A DNA stretch of 64,000 nt from Corynebacterium meridianum (GTDB lineage: Bacteria; Actinomycetota; Actinomycetes; Mycobacteriales; Mycobacteriaceae), in assembly GCF_016342265.1 (NCBI RefSeq), contig NZ_JAEIOS010000013.1, positions 310,001 through 374,000 of the forward strand, written 5' to 3'. Both the position numbers and the translations under genes were made by a program. The notes under the pieces are model-generated. The model did no database searches. It was not told where the DNA came from and saw nothing but the letters and a program-made list of their open reading frames with translations. This document shows positions 55,664-64,000 of the stretch, in pieces; within the stretch, counting starts at the first letter, position 1; the number at the start of each line of letters is the position of its first letter.

Positions 55664-56421
55664 ATGAAACGACCGAATTCAGGATTCCGGGCAATGGGGA
55701 CCTCCAGGGTCAGCCGTGTGAAATACATCGCGGCAGTGGCGTCAGTAGCGCTACTGGCTCCCACCATCGTGGTGGTCCAACCTCCTTTGGTTGGTGCAAT
55801 CGCGAACGCCGACGAAGTAGAGGGGAACGGTAGTCGGGCAGACCTTGTCATACCCTGGTACGGGCAGACCGTGGCGGGCGTCGGGGTTGACGTGACATCG
55901 TGCATCGGTATGGACGATCCGCTGACGCCTGAGTATCAGGAAGACTATTCGGCCAGTCGCTTCGGTGTCGTCTCCTTTAAACTTGGCGATGGCGCACCTG
56001 AAGGGGCGGAGGTCGACGACTACGGGACGGTCACACTCACCGCAACGTCTGATCAGCTGGGAACACTCGTCGAGGTTCCGGTGGTACTAACATATGATGA
56101 CGGTTCAACCGGAGAGGCGGCGGCAAGTTTCGACGTCGCCAAATTCAGTGAGTACTATGATCTCCGGTACAGCGATACGCACATCGAGAATCCGATGCTT
56201 CCCAGCGGGGTGCCACTGAGGTTCCTGACCCATGACGGAACGCCCCGCTACGGTGAAGCGGCACTGGAGTCCGTTGAACTGGCTGAGCCGGTAGACGGAA
56301 TAGTTGTGCACTCCAATGGGTCGATAGTGGTCCAGGCAACCTACGGCCAGTACGGGAAAACAATTGAAGTTCCCCTCAACGTCACATATGTGGACAAGTC
56401 TGCTGAGAGAATCAATGTTGC

Positions 56422-56443
56422 ACTGACGATTGACTGACGATTG
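56422..56443 (+). repeat. 11-bp tandem duplication causing a frameshift
   Basis: ACTGACGATTG occurs twice back to back (56422-56432 and 56433-56443). It shifts the frame and produces a TGA at 56435-56437. With one copy the reading continues as NVALTIASAEEIAVSYLGTK in the next repeat frame. Confidence 0.9.
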
Positions 56444-57654
56444 CAAGTGCGGAAGAAATCGCAGTCAGCTACCTCGGAACGAAATCGGCACTCGTCGGAA
56501 TGCCGGTAACTATTCAACTCGAAGGCACCGGCACCTACGGGGGGCCGAAATACGGCTCAGAACTCGTAACCGTTTCGATCCCCGAGGATGACTCGGATAT
56601 TACCCTGAATGCCGAAGATGGAACGGCCGCGCTCACGTGGACTCCCACCGCCGATGACCTAGATAAAACCAGAACTGTTCCGGTTACTTTTTCTGCTGAG
56701 AGAAGAGTAATTCGCGTAGTTGATGCCGTATTCGAAGTACGTCCCGCAACTGAAGTCTTATCGTTTGACTATTATTCTGCGGGACGGTTGATTTATGGCG
56801 GTTCCGGAGAATTTGGTCCTACATGGACCTACCTGTTTTACAGCAGTGGTTTAGATGAAGCAGGCGTCACCTATAGGCTTGACCGCGAAAAGACTACGGA
56901 GGGTATCTCAATTGATGTCCAAAGTGGGAGAGTAATGGCGGAACCGGAACTCACAGAAAAGACAAATGAAGCCACTTTTGCTGTCATCGCAACACTTCCA
57001 AATGGCGAAGAGGTCCATTCGGAAGTTAAAACGTTGACTATCTTGTCGATTGCTGAAGCAATTGACATTCGGTATCCGGATGAAGTGCTTCAGTTGGATC
57101 CGGGAAAGTCTGGAAAGCTCGAACCAAATGAGGAACCAAGCGGTTACTGGACCGGTGACCAACCCGAAAAAATCGTCGCAAGCTACAACTTGGTCGATTC
57201 GCCCGACGAGAGATTATCAATCGATGAATCCACGGGCGTCGTCACACTGGATGCCTCGGCCAGTGATGATGAGGGATTCGTTCTTGCGAACGTGGAAGTT
57301 TCCTACGTCGATGGAACAAAAGAGCGGTCCGGAGCCGCCTTCGTAGTAGGAGATCCTCCGCAAGATGCTGATCAATACCGTGTTAACACCGACGAAGTAA
57401 CCGGGTATACAGGTCAAACTGTACAGATCTATGAAATTGAGGTCGAAAAAACCTACGGTCACGATCTGCAAAGGTGGCAGATATTGCAACTTCTTGAAAG
57501 TTGCGAGTTTCACGAAGGTGCTGAGTGGGAGATATCCAATCAGCCCGATAAAAGCTGCTCGGGCGGCGGAATAGAGGTACTTGGAAACGCGGAAGGAGAT
57601 TTCGCTACTCCAGCTACGTTGACATTCAAAGATGGCTCAAAATTCGAATTTGAG

Positions 57655-57657
57655 TAA
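57655..57657 (+). other. In-frame ochre stop inside the repeat protein
   Basis: TAA interrupts KFEFE-stop-SVKVTSMKDAL. The frame on both sides is the same and both sides match the repeat pattern, so this is a point nonsense change rather than a natural end. Confidence 0.8.
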
Positions 57658-58290
57658 TCCGTCAAAGTAACTTCAATGAAGGACGCTCTCGACCCGTATA
57701 TCGGTGAAATTGAATTCGCTGTCCCGGGGGAGACTTACTCAAGGTACTTGCAATTTGAAGGTCCGTACATGAATACCCCGGATTCGGATCGTTATGTTGT
57801 CGATCTGAAAGAACCACCAGCGGGCGGTAAGAGCTACGGATTCAACAGTCTGGATTCAGTGTCTTACACTCCGAAACTGTCTGAAGCAGGCTCCGATATC
57901 GACATCCCGGTCGAGGTCATCTACGCCGATGGCACGAGTGAAGAGATTTCTTTCAAGCTCCATGTCATTGGCACAGCTGACTTGGACGGTTTTAGGATGG
58001 CCTACGGGGAGAGTAATTCCTATAGGGGCCTGGAGGCAAGTATTTCTCCACGCTTCTACAGTGGCTATGAACTTGTTGACCTGGATACAGTGCCTGAGGG
58101 TGCCGAATTTTCTCTTGAGCCGGGGTACTCGGAGGGGCTGAGGATAGACCCCAGGACTGGCATTTTTTCCTATGTTCCAAGTGGAGATGCCGAATTTGGT
58201 TCAGTGGTGGAGGGTAGTGTCATTCTCGCGATCTCGGGTCGAGATTCCAAGGTATCTTCTTTCAAATTTACCGTGAGGAAATTTGCCGGT

Positions 58291-58312
58291 CTCTCGTGGG
58301 GGGGGACGAGAG
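58291..58312 (+). repeat. G8 homopolymer framed by a perfect inverted repeat, frameshift site
   Basis: CTCTCGT (58291-58297), eight G (58298-58305), ACGAGAG (58306-58312). With eight G the frame leaves the repeat protein and ends at 58395. Nine (or six) G would join AGLSWGG to DESVSAILGVP in frame. The arms could form a stem with the G-run as loop, which favours slippage. Confidence 0.85.
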
Positions 58313-61263
58313 TGTTTCAGCGATCCTCGGGGTTCCGGCCACAACCAAGGTTGAGCCGAAGTTCTATGGAACACCGACTGATTATGATTCGATGATTCGG
58401 GAGTTGGCCCTTTCGGAGAACGCTCCGAAGAACGCGACCATCGACCCTGAAAGCGGCGAGGTGACATTCGACCCTTCGGGATTGGAAACCGGTGACTCAG
58501 CGGCGGTACCTGTGGAGGTTGTCTACGCTGATGGTTCCATTAATCGAGCGATAATCACGTTCAAATCGGTAAACCAAGCGGATTATTCGGGTTTGAACTA
58601 TTCCACCCGAGAAATAGCCGTTCCCGGAGAAGTTGCTGTATCTTCTGTGCCTTCGTACACACCGATAGATTCTGCTGAAGTCCCAGTATTCTCCGTGCCT
58701 GATGCGGCTGTACCTGGGACTGAGGTGGATTCCGACGGCCGGGTTTCGATGCCCGTCCCCGACGACTATGTCGGCGGGCTCATAGGTACGATTGTCACGG
58801 CGACTTTCCCGGACGGCAGCGCCACGACAGTTCCCGTTCGATTCCGCGAAGTTCCGGACGAATCGAGGATAAGTGCTAGCTACCCCAGCAACACCGCGAG
58901 TCCCGGAGAATCGGTTCATTCCAGTGTCTCTTTCGCATTGGACTACTATCGATACATCGATGCTCCCGATGGAACCAGCTACAGGTTGGGCGGGGGCGCG
59001 CCCGAAGGAGCTACGGTCCAGGATAACGGAGACGTTGAGTTCACCGTGCCGGCTGATTCCGACAGGGGCATTGAGATTTACATTCCTGTAGTGGTCACTC
59101 TCCCCGAGGGGAGGGAGATAGAGACTCAGGTGAAGATCTCCGTTTCCTACTTCGGTGGTGCCTACGTCGCCTACAGCCCTGTCGTTGGAATCGAGCCCGG
59201 AACTACGGTTTCCACCGAGATGCCGAAAACTGTCGGAGAATATTCCGGAACCCGACGATTTGAACTGGCTGGTCGGGTTCCCGATGGCGTTTCCATCGAT
59301 TCTGAGACTGGTGTCGTAAGTTTGGATGTCGGAGAAGATACTCCTAAGTTCCTCGGCGTTGATGTAAAGATTGTTTACGAGGACGGAAGTGTCGGTCGGA
59401 GTACGGCTCGTTTCTCCCGGTTGGAAGTATACAGATTTACGACTCTGTACTACCGGATTGTGGAAACGGAAGTCAAGAGAGGGCAGATTTTCCGAAGTGG
59501 TTCTCCTGTTCAAGTTTTCTCCCGTGATGCCTCCTTTGTCGATGTTCCAGCGGGTACTGTTTTCCATAAAGTGGGTCGTTGGCCATCCTGTGCGGAGCTT
59601 GACACAGATACCGGGGAGGTTACTGTTTCGCCGGACGAAGACGCTACAACCGGAAGCTACACACTCTCGGTGCGTGCTGAATATCCGTCCGGTGGTGAGA
59701 ATGTAGGAGTTATCCTCTACATGATTTCGGAACGTGAGGTTGCGGAGCCGGACCGGGATATCTCAACAGTTTCTGATGAGTACGATGTCTACTACGATTC
59801 CGTTTTTGCTGGAGATACAGAATCAGATGTCGTGTCCGGAGTTCCGATGGCGGATAAAGTTGCCACCTCAGAGCGTGAGAGAATCCAGATTTCTTCGGCG
59901 GATGCAGTGAGGTTTGTGCCGGGGGAAGGGGCACCTAGCAGTGTTGAGATTGATCCCGATACCGGAAAAGTCACCCTCCGGCTGGGAGTCGATGACGCGG
60001 ATAGTGTGGTCAATATTCCCGTGGCCGTCTTCTATCCTGACGGATCCGAGGATTTGGCCTATGTCGAGTTCCGAATTGGTTCTGCGCTTCCCAGGGAAGT
60101 ACCTACCGCTGAAGACTATGTTGTCCAGTGTTCTCCTGAAGACGTGCGGTACCTTGGTGGACGGGTGATTCGAATTGGTAGGACGAGTTTCGAAAAGAAT
60201 GGCGAGGCTACAGTGCGGATCCCTGCCGGTACCCGGTTCTCGTATTTGGGAACAGATGAGAATGTAAGGGTGAATGGAACCACCGGCGCGATAACTATCC
60301 GTCCGGATTCTTCTGAGGTCGGTACCGTCATGGAGGTCCCGGTCAGAATCAACTTCTCCGACGGTACTTTCGATGATGTGACGGTGACCTTCAACATCAC
60401 CGAAGAGGCTGTTTTGGCAGACAGGGATAGATTTGACCCTGTTTATCGCCCCGTTACCGCTGCTGCCGGAGAACCCGCCACCGCGACGATTGAGTTCCCC
60501 GGTGACGTTGCCGCTGTCGGGTATGTCGTTCGGCTCGGAAATGGTGCCCCGTTTGGAGCTGAGGTTGCAGACGGCCAACGTGTGGTTTTCACACCTCGGC
60601 TCGCCGTTGACGGCCGAACCATCACGGTTCCGCTGGTCGTGACCTATGCAGATGGGACATCAGAGGAACTCAGTGCGGTGTTCCACGTCGGGTTCACGCC
60701 CGAACCCGAACCCAGCCAGCCGGTCCCCGGCGCGCCGGTCGTTGAGGACGCGGATGTGTATAAACCGGTGCTTGTGCAGGTCGTGTTCACTGATCCTGAT
60801 TCCGGTAATCCGGTCGACGTTCCCGCCGGGGCTACTTTCACCGTCGGTGATTCCGCACCTGACGGAGTTCTCGTCGATCAGGATGGTTTGGTCACCTACA
60901 CGCCGACTGAGAGTGACGCCGGCATGAAGGTGGAGATTCCCGTTCTGGTCAGTTTCGACGCTGGTACGGATCCACGGGTTGTGAAGATCGAGATCGAATT
61001 CTCTGCGGCAGATCCAACGTCGGAGCCCACCTCGGAGCCGACGAGTGAGCCCACCGAAACCCCGGACGTGGATCCGGAGGGCAGTTCTTCAGGAGGCGCC
61101 ATCATCCAGGTCACCCGAGTCCTCTCGGTACTGTTCCTGATCGCGGTTCCGTTGATCGGGTGGCTGACAACCACCAGACAACTGAACGCCTTGTTCAATG
61201 CGCTCGGTATCAGACGATGAGAATGTACCGGTGATCGTCGGGTAGTTTCCTCAGGTAGGAGGT

Positions 61264-61279
61264 AAACCCCCGGGGGTTT
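61264..61279. terminator. Palindromic hairpin after the surface-protein gene
   Basis: AAACCCCCGGGGGTTT is a perfect 16-bp palindrome, extended by GG/CC with one mismatch, 43 bp after the stop. Likely a terminator, although the loop must open the central C-G pairs. Confidence 0.55.
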
Positions 61280-61396
61280 CCTGGTTTCTCAAGACTGCTG
61301 GCAGCTGCGCGGTGTCTCGGATCAGGTGGAACGTCGTGGGTGCCGTAGGGTGTCCCGGGTAGTCCGACAACTCTATGAATCAGGAGTAATCCCTCT

Positions 61397-62035
61397 GTGC
61401 TGTCCGCTGTCCTTGCACTGACCGTGGTGTCCGGTGTTCTCATAGCGGTGCCCGGTCCGAGCATCGTGTTCCTCGTGGGTCAGGCACTTGCGGTGGGGCG
61501 GCGCCCTGCAATGGCCGGGGTCATGGGGAACAGTCTCGGAATCGCGTTCACGGGGGTTCTCATACTAACTGCGGTGGGGACGATTGCGGCGAGGACGACG
61601 AGTTTCCTCACCATCCTCCGTTGGGTTGGGGTGGTGGTGCTGATCGCTCTGGGATTGGTCTACATTCGCGCCGCCTGGAGATCACGTCGGCAGCCGGAGA
61701 GCCTCGATATTCCCGAGTTCGGGCCGGAAAGCAACGGTGCGCGGGCGGCATTCCTCTCCGGTCTACTCGTCGGCGCATCGAATCCGAAGGTGATCGTCAT
61801 GTTCGGCACGATCATCCCCGGGTATCTGCCTGCCGACGCCGATCCTCTGCCGGGGTTGGTGATTCTCAGTCTGGTCCCCATCATCACCGGTTTCTTCATC
61901 GATGCCGCCTGGGTGGAGGCAGCGGCCCGGGTCCGCGGCTGGCTCACCGGATCCAACGGCGGAATGATGTGGATCCAGGCGACCGGCGGCCTCCTGCTTC
62001 TTCTCATGGCCGCGTTGGTCGCCGCGGGTCATTGA
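61397..62035 (+). CDS. LysE/RhtB family exporter
   Basis: A 212-residue membrane protein of the LysE/RhtB amino-acid exporter family. The N-terminal VLIAVPGPSIVFLVGQALAV and GVMGNSLGIAFTGVLI match the family signature (PGP and GxxxG region), and SGLLVGASNPKVIVMFGTII is the typical NPK loop. Six hydrophobic segments. GTG start at 61397. It stands alone between the surface protein and rmlB; substrate is unknown, probably an amino acid. Confidence 0.9.
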   Translation: MLSAVLALTVVSGVLIAVPGPSIVFLVGQALAVGRRPAMAGVMGNSLGIAFTGVLILTAVGTIAARTTSFLTILRWVGVVVLIALGLVYIRAAWRSRRQPESLDIPEFGPESNGARAAFLSGLLVGASNPKVIVMFGTIIPGYLPADADPLPGLVILSLVPIITGFFIDAAWVEAAARVRGWLTGSNGGMMWIQATGGLLLLLMAALVAAGH

Positions 62036-62065
62036 CACCCTGTTTCCGGCACTAGAATCTGCGGC

Positions 62066-63070
62066 ATGAGAATCCTCGTCACCGGTGGTGCCGGTTTCAT
62101 CGGCTCGAACTTCGTCCGCCGTACCCTGGACAGCCGCCCCGATGCCAGTGTCACCGTCCTGGACGCGATGACCTACGCCGCCAATCCCGCGAATCTCACG
62201 GGTCTGGATCCCGCGCGGTTCGCGCTGCTGAAGGAGGATATCCGTGCGGCGGATCTCGTCGACGAGCTGGTCGCCGAGTCTGATCTGGTGGTGCATTTCG
62301 CGGCGGAAAGTCACAACGACAATTCACTGCGGGACCCTTTCGCCTTCGTCCGGACGAACGTCGAGGGGACCGTGACACTCGTGGAGGCCGCGGCGCGGCA
62401 CGGGGTACGGTTCCATCACATCTCGACCGATGAGGTGTTCGGCGATCTGGATCTCGACGATCCAGCCAGGTTCACCCCGGAGACTCCCTACAGTCCCTCC
62501 AGCCCGTATTCGGCGTCGAAGGCGGCGAGCGATCACTTCGTGCGGGCCTACGTCCGCTCGGCGGGACTTGAGGCCACGATCAGCAACTGTTCCAACAACT
62601 ACGGTCCGCGTCAGCATCCGGAGAAGTTCATCCCACGGCAGATCACCACACTCCTGGAAGGGGGAACCCCGCGGCTCTACGGCGCCGGTGACAATGTGCG
62701 GGACTGGATCCACGTCGACGACCACAACGATGCGGTCTGGACGATCATCGAACGCGGTGAGATCGGTCGGACCTACCTCATCGGTGCGGACGGGGAGCGG
62801 TCGAATCGCGCGGTGGTGGGCGATCTCCTGGAGATCTTCGGTCGCGGGCGCGATGACTTCGTTCATGTCACCGACCGTCCCGGGCACGATCGTCGCTACG
62901 CCATCGACGCCTCCTCGACGTTGGCTCTCGGGTGGGAACCCCGCTACACGGATTTTCGGTCGGGTCTCGAGCAGACCGTGGGGTGGTACCGGGCGAACCC
63001 GGGATGGTGGCGGGAGACGCGCGCCTCGGCCGAGGAGAAATACGCCATCACCGAGGAAGTCATCGGCTAG
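62066..63070 (+). CDS. rmlB: dTDP-glucose 4,6-dehydratase
   Basis: A 334-residue extended short-chain dehydrogenase forming dTDP-4-keto-6-deoxyglucose, step two of dTDP-rhamnose synthesis. NAD motif VTGGAGFIGSNFVRRTL, FAAESHNDNSLRDPFAF, STDEVFGDLDLDD, the catalytic YSASKAASDHFVRAY and NNYGPRQHPEKFIPRQI are all present. Rhamnose links arabinogalactan to peptidoglycan in this group. It starts 30 bp after lysE and leads rmlB-rmlC-rmlA. Confidence 0.95.
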   Translation: MRILVTGGAGFIGSNFVRRTLDSRPDASVTVLDAMTYAANPANLTGLDPARFALLKEDIRAADLVDELVAESDLVVHFAAESHNDNSLRDPFAFVRTNVEGTVTLVEAAARHGVRFHHISTDEVFGDLDLDDPARFTPETPYSPSSPYSASKAASDHFVRAYVRSAGLEATISNCSNNYGPRQHPEKFIPRQITTLLEGGTPRLYGAGDNVRDWIHVDDHNDAVWTIIERGEIGRTYLIGADGERSNRAVVGDLLEIFGRGRDDFVHVTDRPGHDRRYAIDASSTLALGWEPRYTDFRSGLEQTVGWYRANPGWWRETRASAEEKYAITEEVIG

Positions 63071-63098
63071 CTGCGTGGCGCGTGGATAGACTGGGGCT

Positions 63099-63737
63099 AT
63101 GCCTATGCCTGCACCGCACCCCGATCTGCCAGAGATACTCATCGATGATCCCCGTGTGTTCCCCGATGCACGCGGGAGTTTTCACGAATGGTTCTCCGCC
63201 GTCCGATTCGAGGCTCACACCGGCTATCCGCTTGACCTGCAGCAGGCGAACCTGAGTGTGTCCCGGCCCGGGGTGGTGAGGGGATTGCACTTCGCGGATG
63301 TTCCGCCCGGGCAGGCGAAGTGGGTGACGTGCGTGCACGGGCGGATCATTGATGTGGTGGTCGACATCCGCGTCGGCTCGGACACCTTCGGCAGGCACGT
63401 GGCCGTCGAACTCGATGACGAGAACCGGCGCTGCCTCTATATTCCGGTGGGGTTCGCCCACGGGTTCGCCGCAGTCACCGAAGCGACGGTCGTGTATCTG
63501 ACTTCCGCCGGGTACAACCCGGAGGTCGAGCACGGCATTGACCCCTTCGATCCGGAGCTCGGCATCGAGTGGCCGGTGGTGACGGGAGAGCGGATCGTTT
63601 CCGACAAGGACATCGCCGCGCCGTCCCTGGCCTCCGCCCGGGAATCCGGGATACTTCCCGATGTCGGGGACTGCCTCGCCCACGAGTCCGAGCTGAAGAA
63701 TGGCTGGGCGTTGGCGAATGAGGACGCCGGACTGTGA
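63099..63737 (+). CDS. rmlC: dTDP-4-dehydrorhamnose 3,5-epimerase
   Basis: A 212-residue cupin epimerase. [40 protein letters not shown] (with the catalytic His), [14 protein letters not shown] and [20 protein letters not shown] follow family order. The C-terminus (about 150-212) is longer and acidic. ATG 63099 is chosen; a second ATG two codons later is possible. Overlaps rmlA by four bases (GTGA). Confidence 0.93.
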   Translation: MPMPAPHPDLPEILIDDPRVFPDARGSFHEWFSAVRFEAHTGYPLDLQQANLSVSRPGVVRGLHFADVPPGQAKWVTCVHGRIIDVVVDIRVGSDTFGRHVAVELDDENRRCLYIPVGFAHGFAAVTEATVVYLTSAGYNPEVEHGIDPFDPELGIEWPVVTGERIVSDKDIAAPSLASARESGILPDVGDCLAHESELKNGWALANEDAGL

Positions 63738-64000
63738 AGGGCATCATCCTCGCCGGTGGGACCGGTTCGCGCCTGCATCCGATCACGCTGGGCGTGAGCA
63801 AGCAGCTCGTCCCCGTCTACGACAAGCCGATGATCTACTATCCGCTCTCGACGCTGATGCTCGCCGGTATCGACGACATCCTGATCATCACCACCTCCGC
63901 GGACCGGCCCCAGTTCGAGCGGTTGCTCGGCGACGGCAGCCAGTTCGGCATCCGGTTGAGCTTCGCGACGCAGACCGCCCCGAACGGTCTGGCGGAGGCG
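63734..64000 (+). CDS. rmlA: Glucose-1-phosphate thymidylyltransferase (N-terminal part, cut by window end)
   Basis: The first 89 residues are present. [20 protein letters not shown] is the nucleotidyltransferase signature, and [20 protein letters not shown] follows, as in RmlA, which makes dTDP-glucose. GTG 63734 overlaps the rmlC stop. The rest lies beyond position 64000. Confidence 0.95.
   Translation, partial: MKGIILAGGTGSRLHPITLGVSKQLVPVYDKPMIYYPLSTLMLAGIDDILIITTSADRPQFERLLGDGSQFGIRLSFATQTAPNGLAEA

Larger units (their letters stand above)
55664..61220 (+). pseudogene. Giant Rib-like repeat surface protein, interrupted by two frameshifts and one stop
   Basis: If repaired, this would be one protein of about 1,850 residues. 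The start has a signal peptide (AAVASVALLAPTIVVVQPPL, cleavage near AIANA). About 17 degenerate repeats of roughly 90-115 residues follow, most ending in a VPVxVxYxDGT-type strand (VPVEVIYADGTSEEISF, VPVEVVYADGSINRAII, VPLVVTYADGTSEELSA), the YPDG signature of Rib/long-Rib adhesins. The C-terminus has TSEPTSEPT repeats, a membrane helix (SVLFLIAVPLIGWLTT) and RR, with no LPxTG motif. Fragments are 55664-56437, about 56443-57657, 57661-58395 and 58296-61220. Lesions: an 11-bp duplication (56422-56443), TAA at 57655 and a G8 tract (58298-58305). Composition is AT-rich, suggesting transfer. Confidence 0.75.

Overview
The window is high-GC chromosomal DNA of a mycolic-acid-bearing actinobacterium, almost certainly a Corynebacterium. 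The evidence is a corynomycoloyltransferase of the antigen 85 type, a RamB-type acetate regulator between lpd and sdhCAB, mycothiol glycosyltransferase mshA next to gpmA-senX3-regX3, and ribosomal protein bS22 downstream of proC. From memory, the backbone order matches both C. glutamicum (lpd-ramB-sdhCAB, mshA-gpm-senX3-regX3, hemACDB) and M. tuberculosis from about Rv0462 to Rv0529. No species call is made.

Layout. 1-3.6 kb: secreted mycoloyltransferase, a 36-residue porin-like ORF and lpd. 3.6-9.8 kb: ramB facing the succinate dehydrogenase operon across a long regulatory gap. 9.8-17.7 kb: small membrane proteins, a DUF445 protein, a helical protein at the hbhA position, purU, a DeoC homologue lacking its catalytic lysines, LmeA-like, methyltransferase and DUF2505 genes, and murB. 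17.8-28.8 kb: fadD, mshA, gpmA, senX3-regX3, a Cys-rich protein, ppx, proC, an HTH protein and bS22. 28.8-33 kb: a four-gene iron-siderophore ABC importer. 33-55.2 kb: a heme and cytochrome c locus (hemA, hemC, hemD fusion, hemB, hemE, hemY, hemL, then thioredoxin-ccdA-resB-ccsA), interrupted by malE and by an Abi_2/AbiF-like HEPN gene. 55.3-61.2 kb: an AT-richer region with a giant Rib-like repeat surface protein broken by three lesions. 61.4-64 kb: a LysE exporter and rmlB-rmlC-rmlA, the last cut by the window edge.

Functionally, the siderophore importer brings in iron, the hem genes make coproporphyrin-type tetrapyrroles, and the ccs genes deliver heme to c-type cytochromes. Lpd and SdhCAB feed the respiratory chain. 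MurB, the mycoloyltransferase, MshA, the repeat protein and Rml serve the envelope and thiol pool.

Most unusual items: the AbiF-like gene with a terminator-ended hairpin RNA just upstream and no conventional start codon; a P-type ATPase homologue in the heme cluster with its metal, phosphorylation and hinge motifs all altered; a surface-protein gene with a G8 tract inside an inverted repeat and an 11-bp tandem duplication, which looks like phase variation or recent decay; and the lysine-less DeoC. No tRNA, rRNA, CRISPR array, insertion sequence or prophage was seen.
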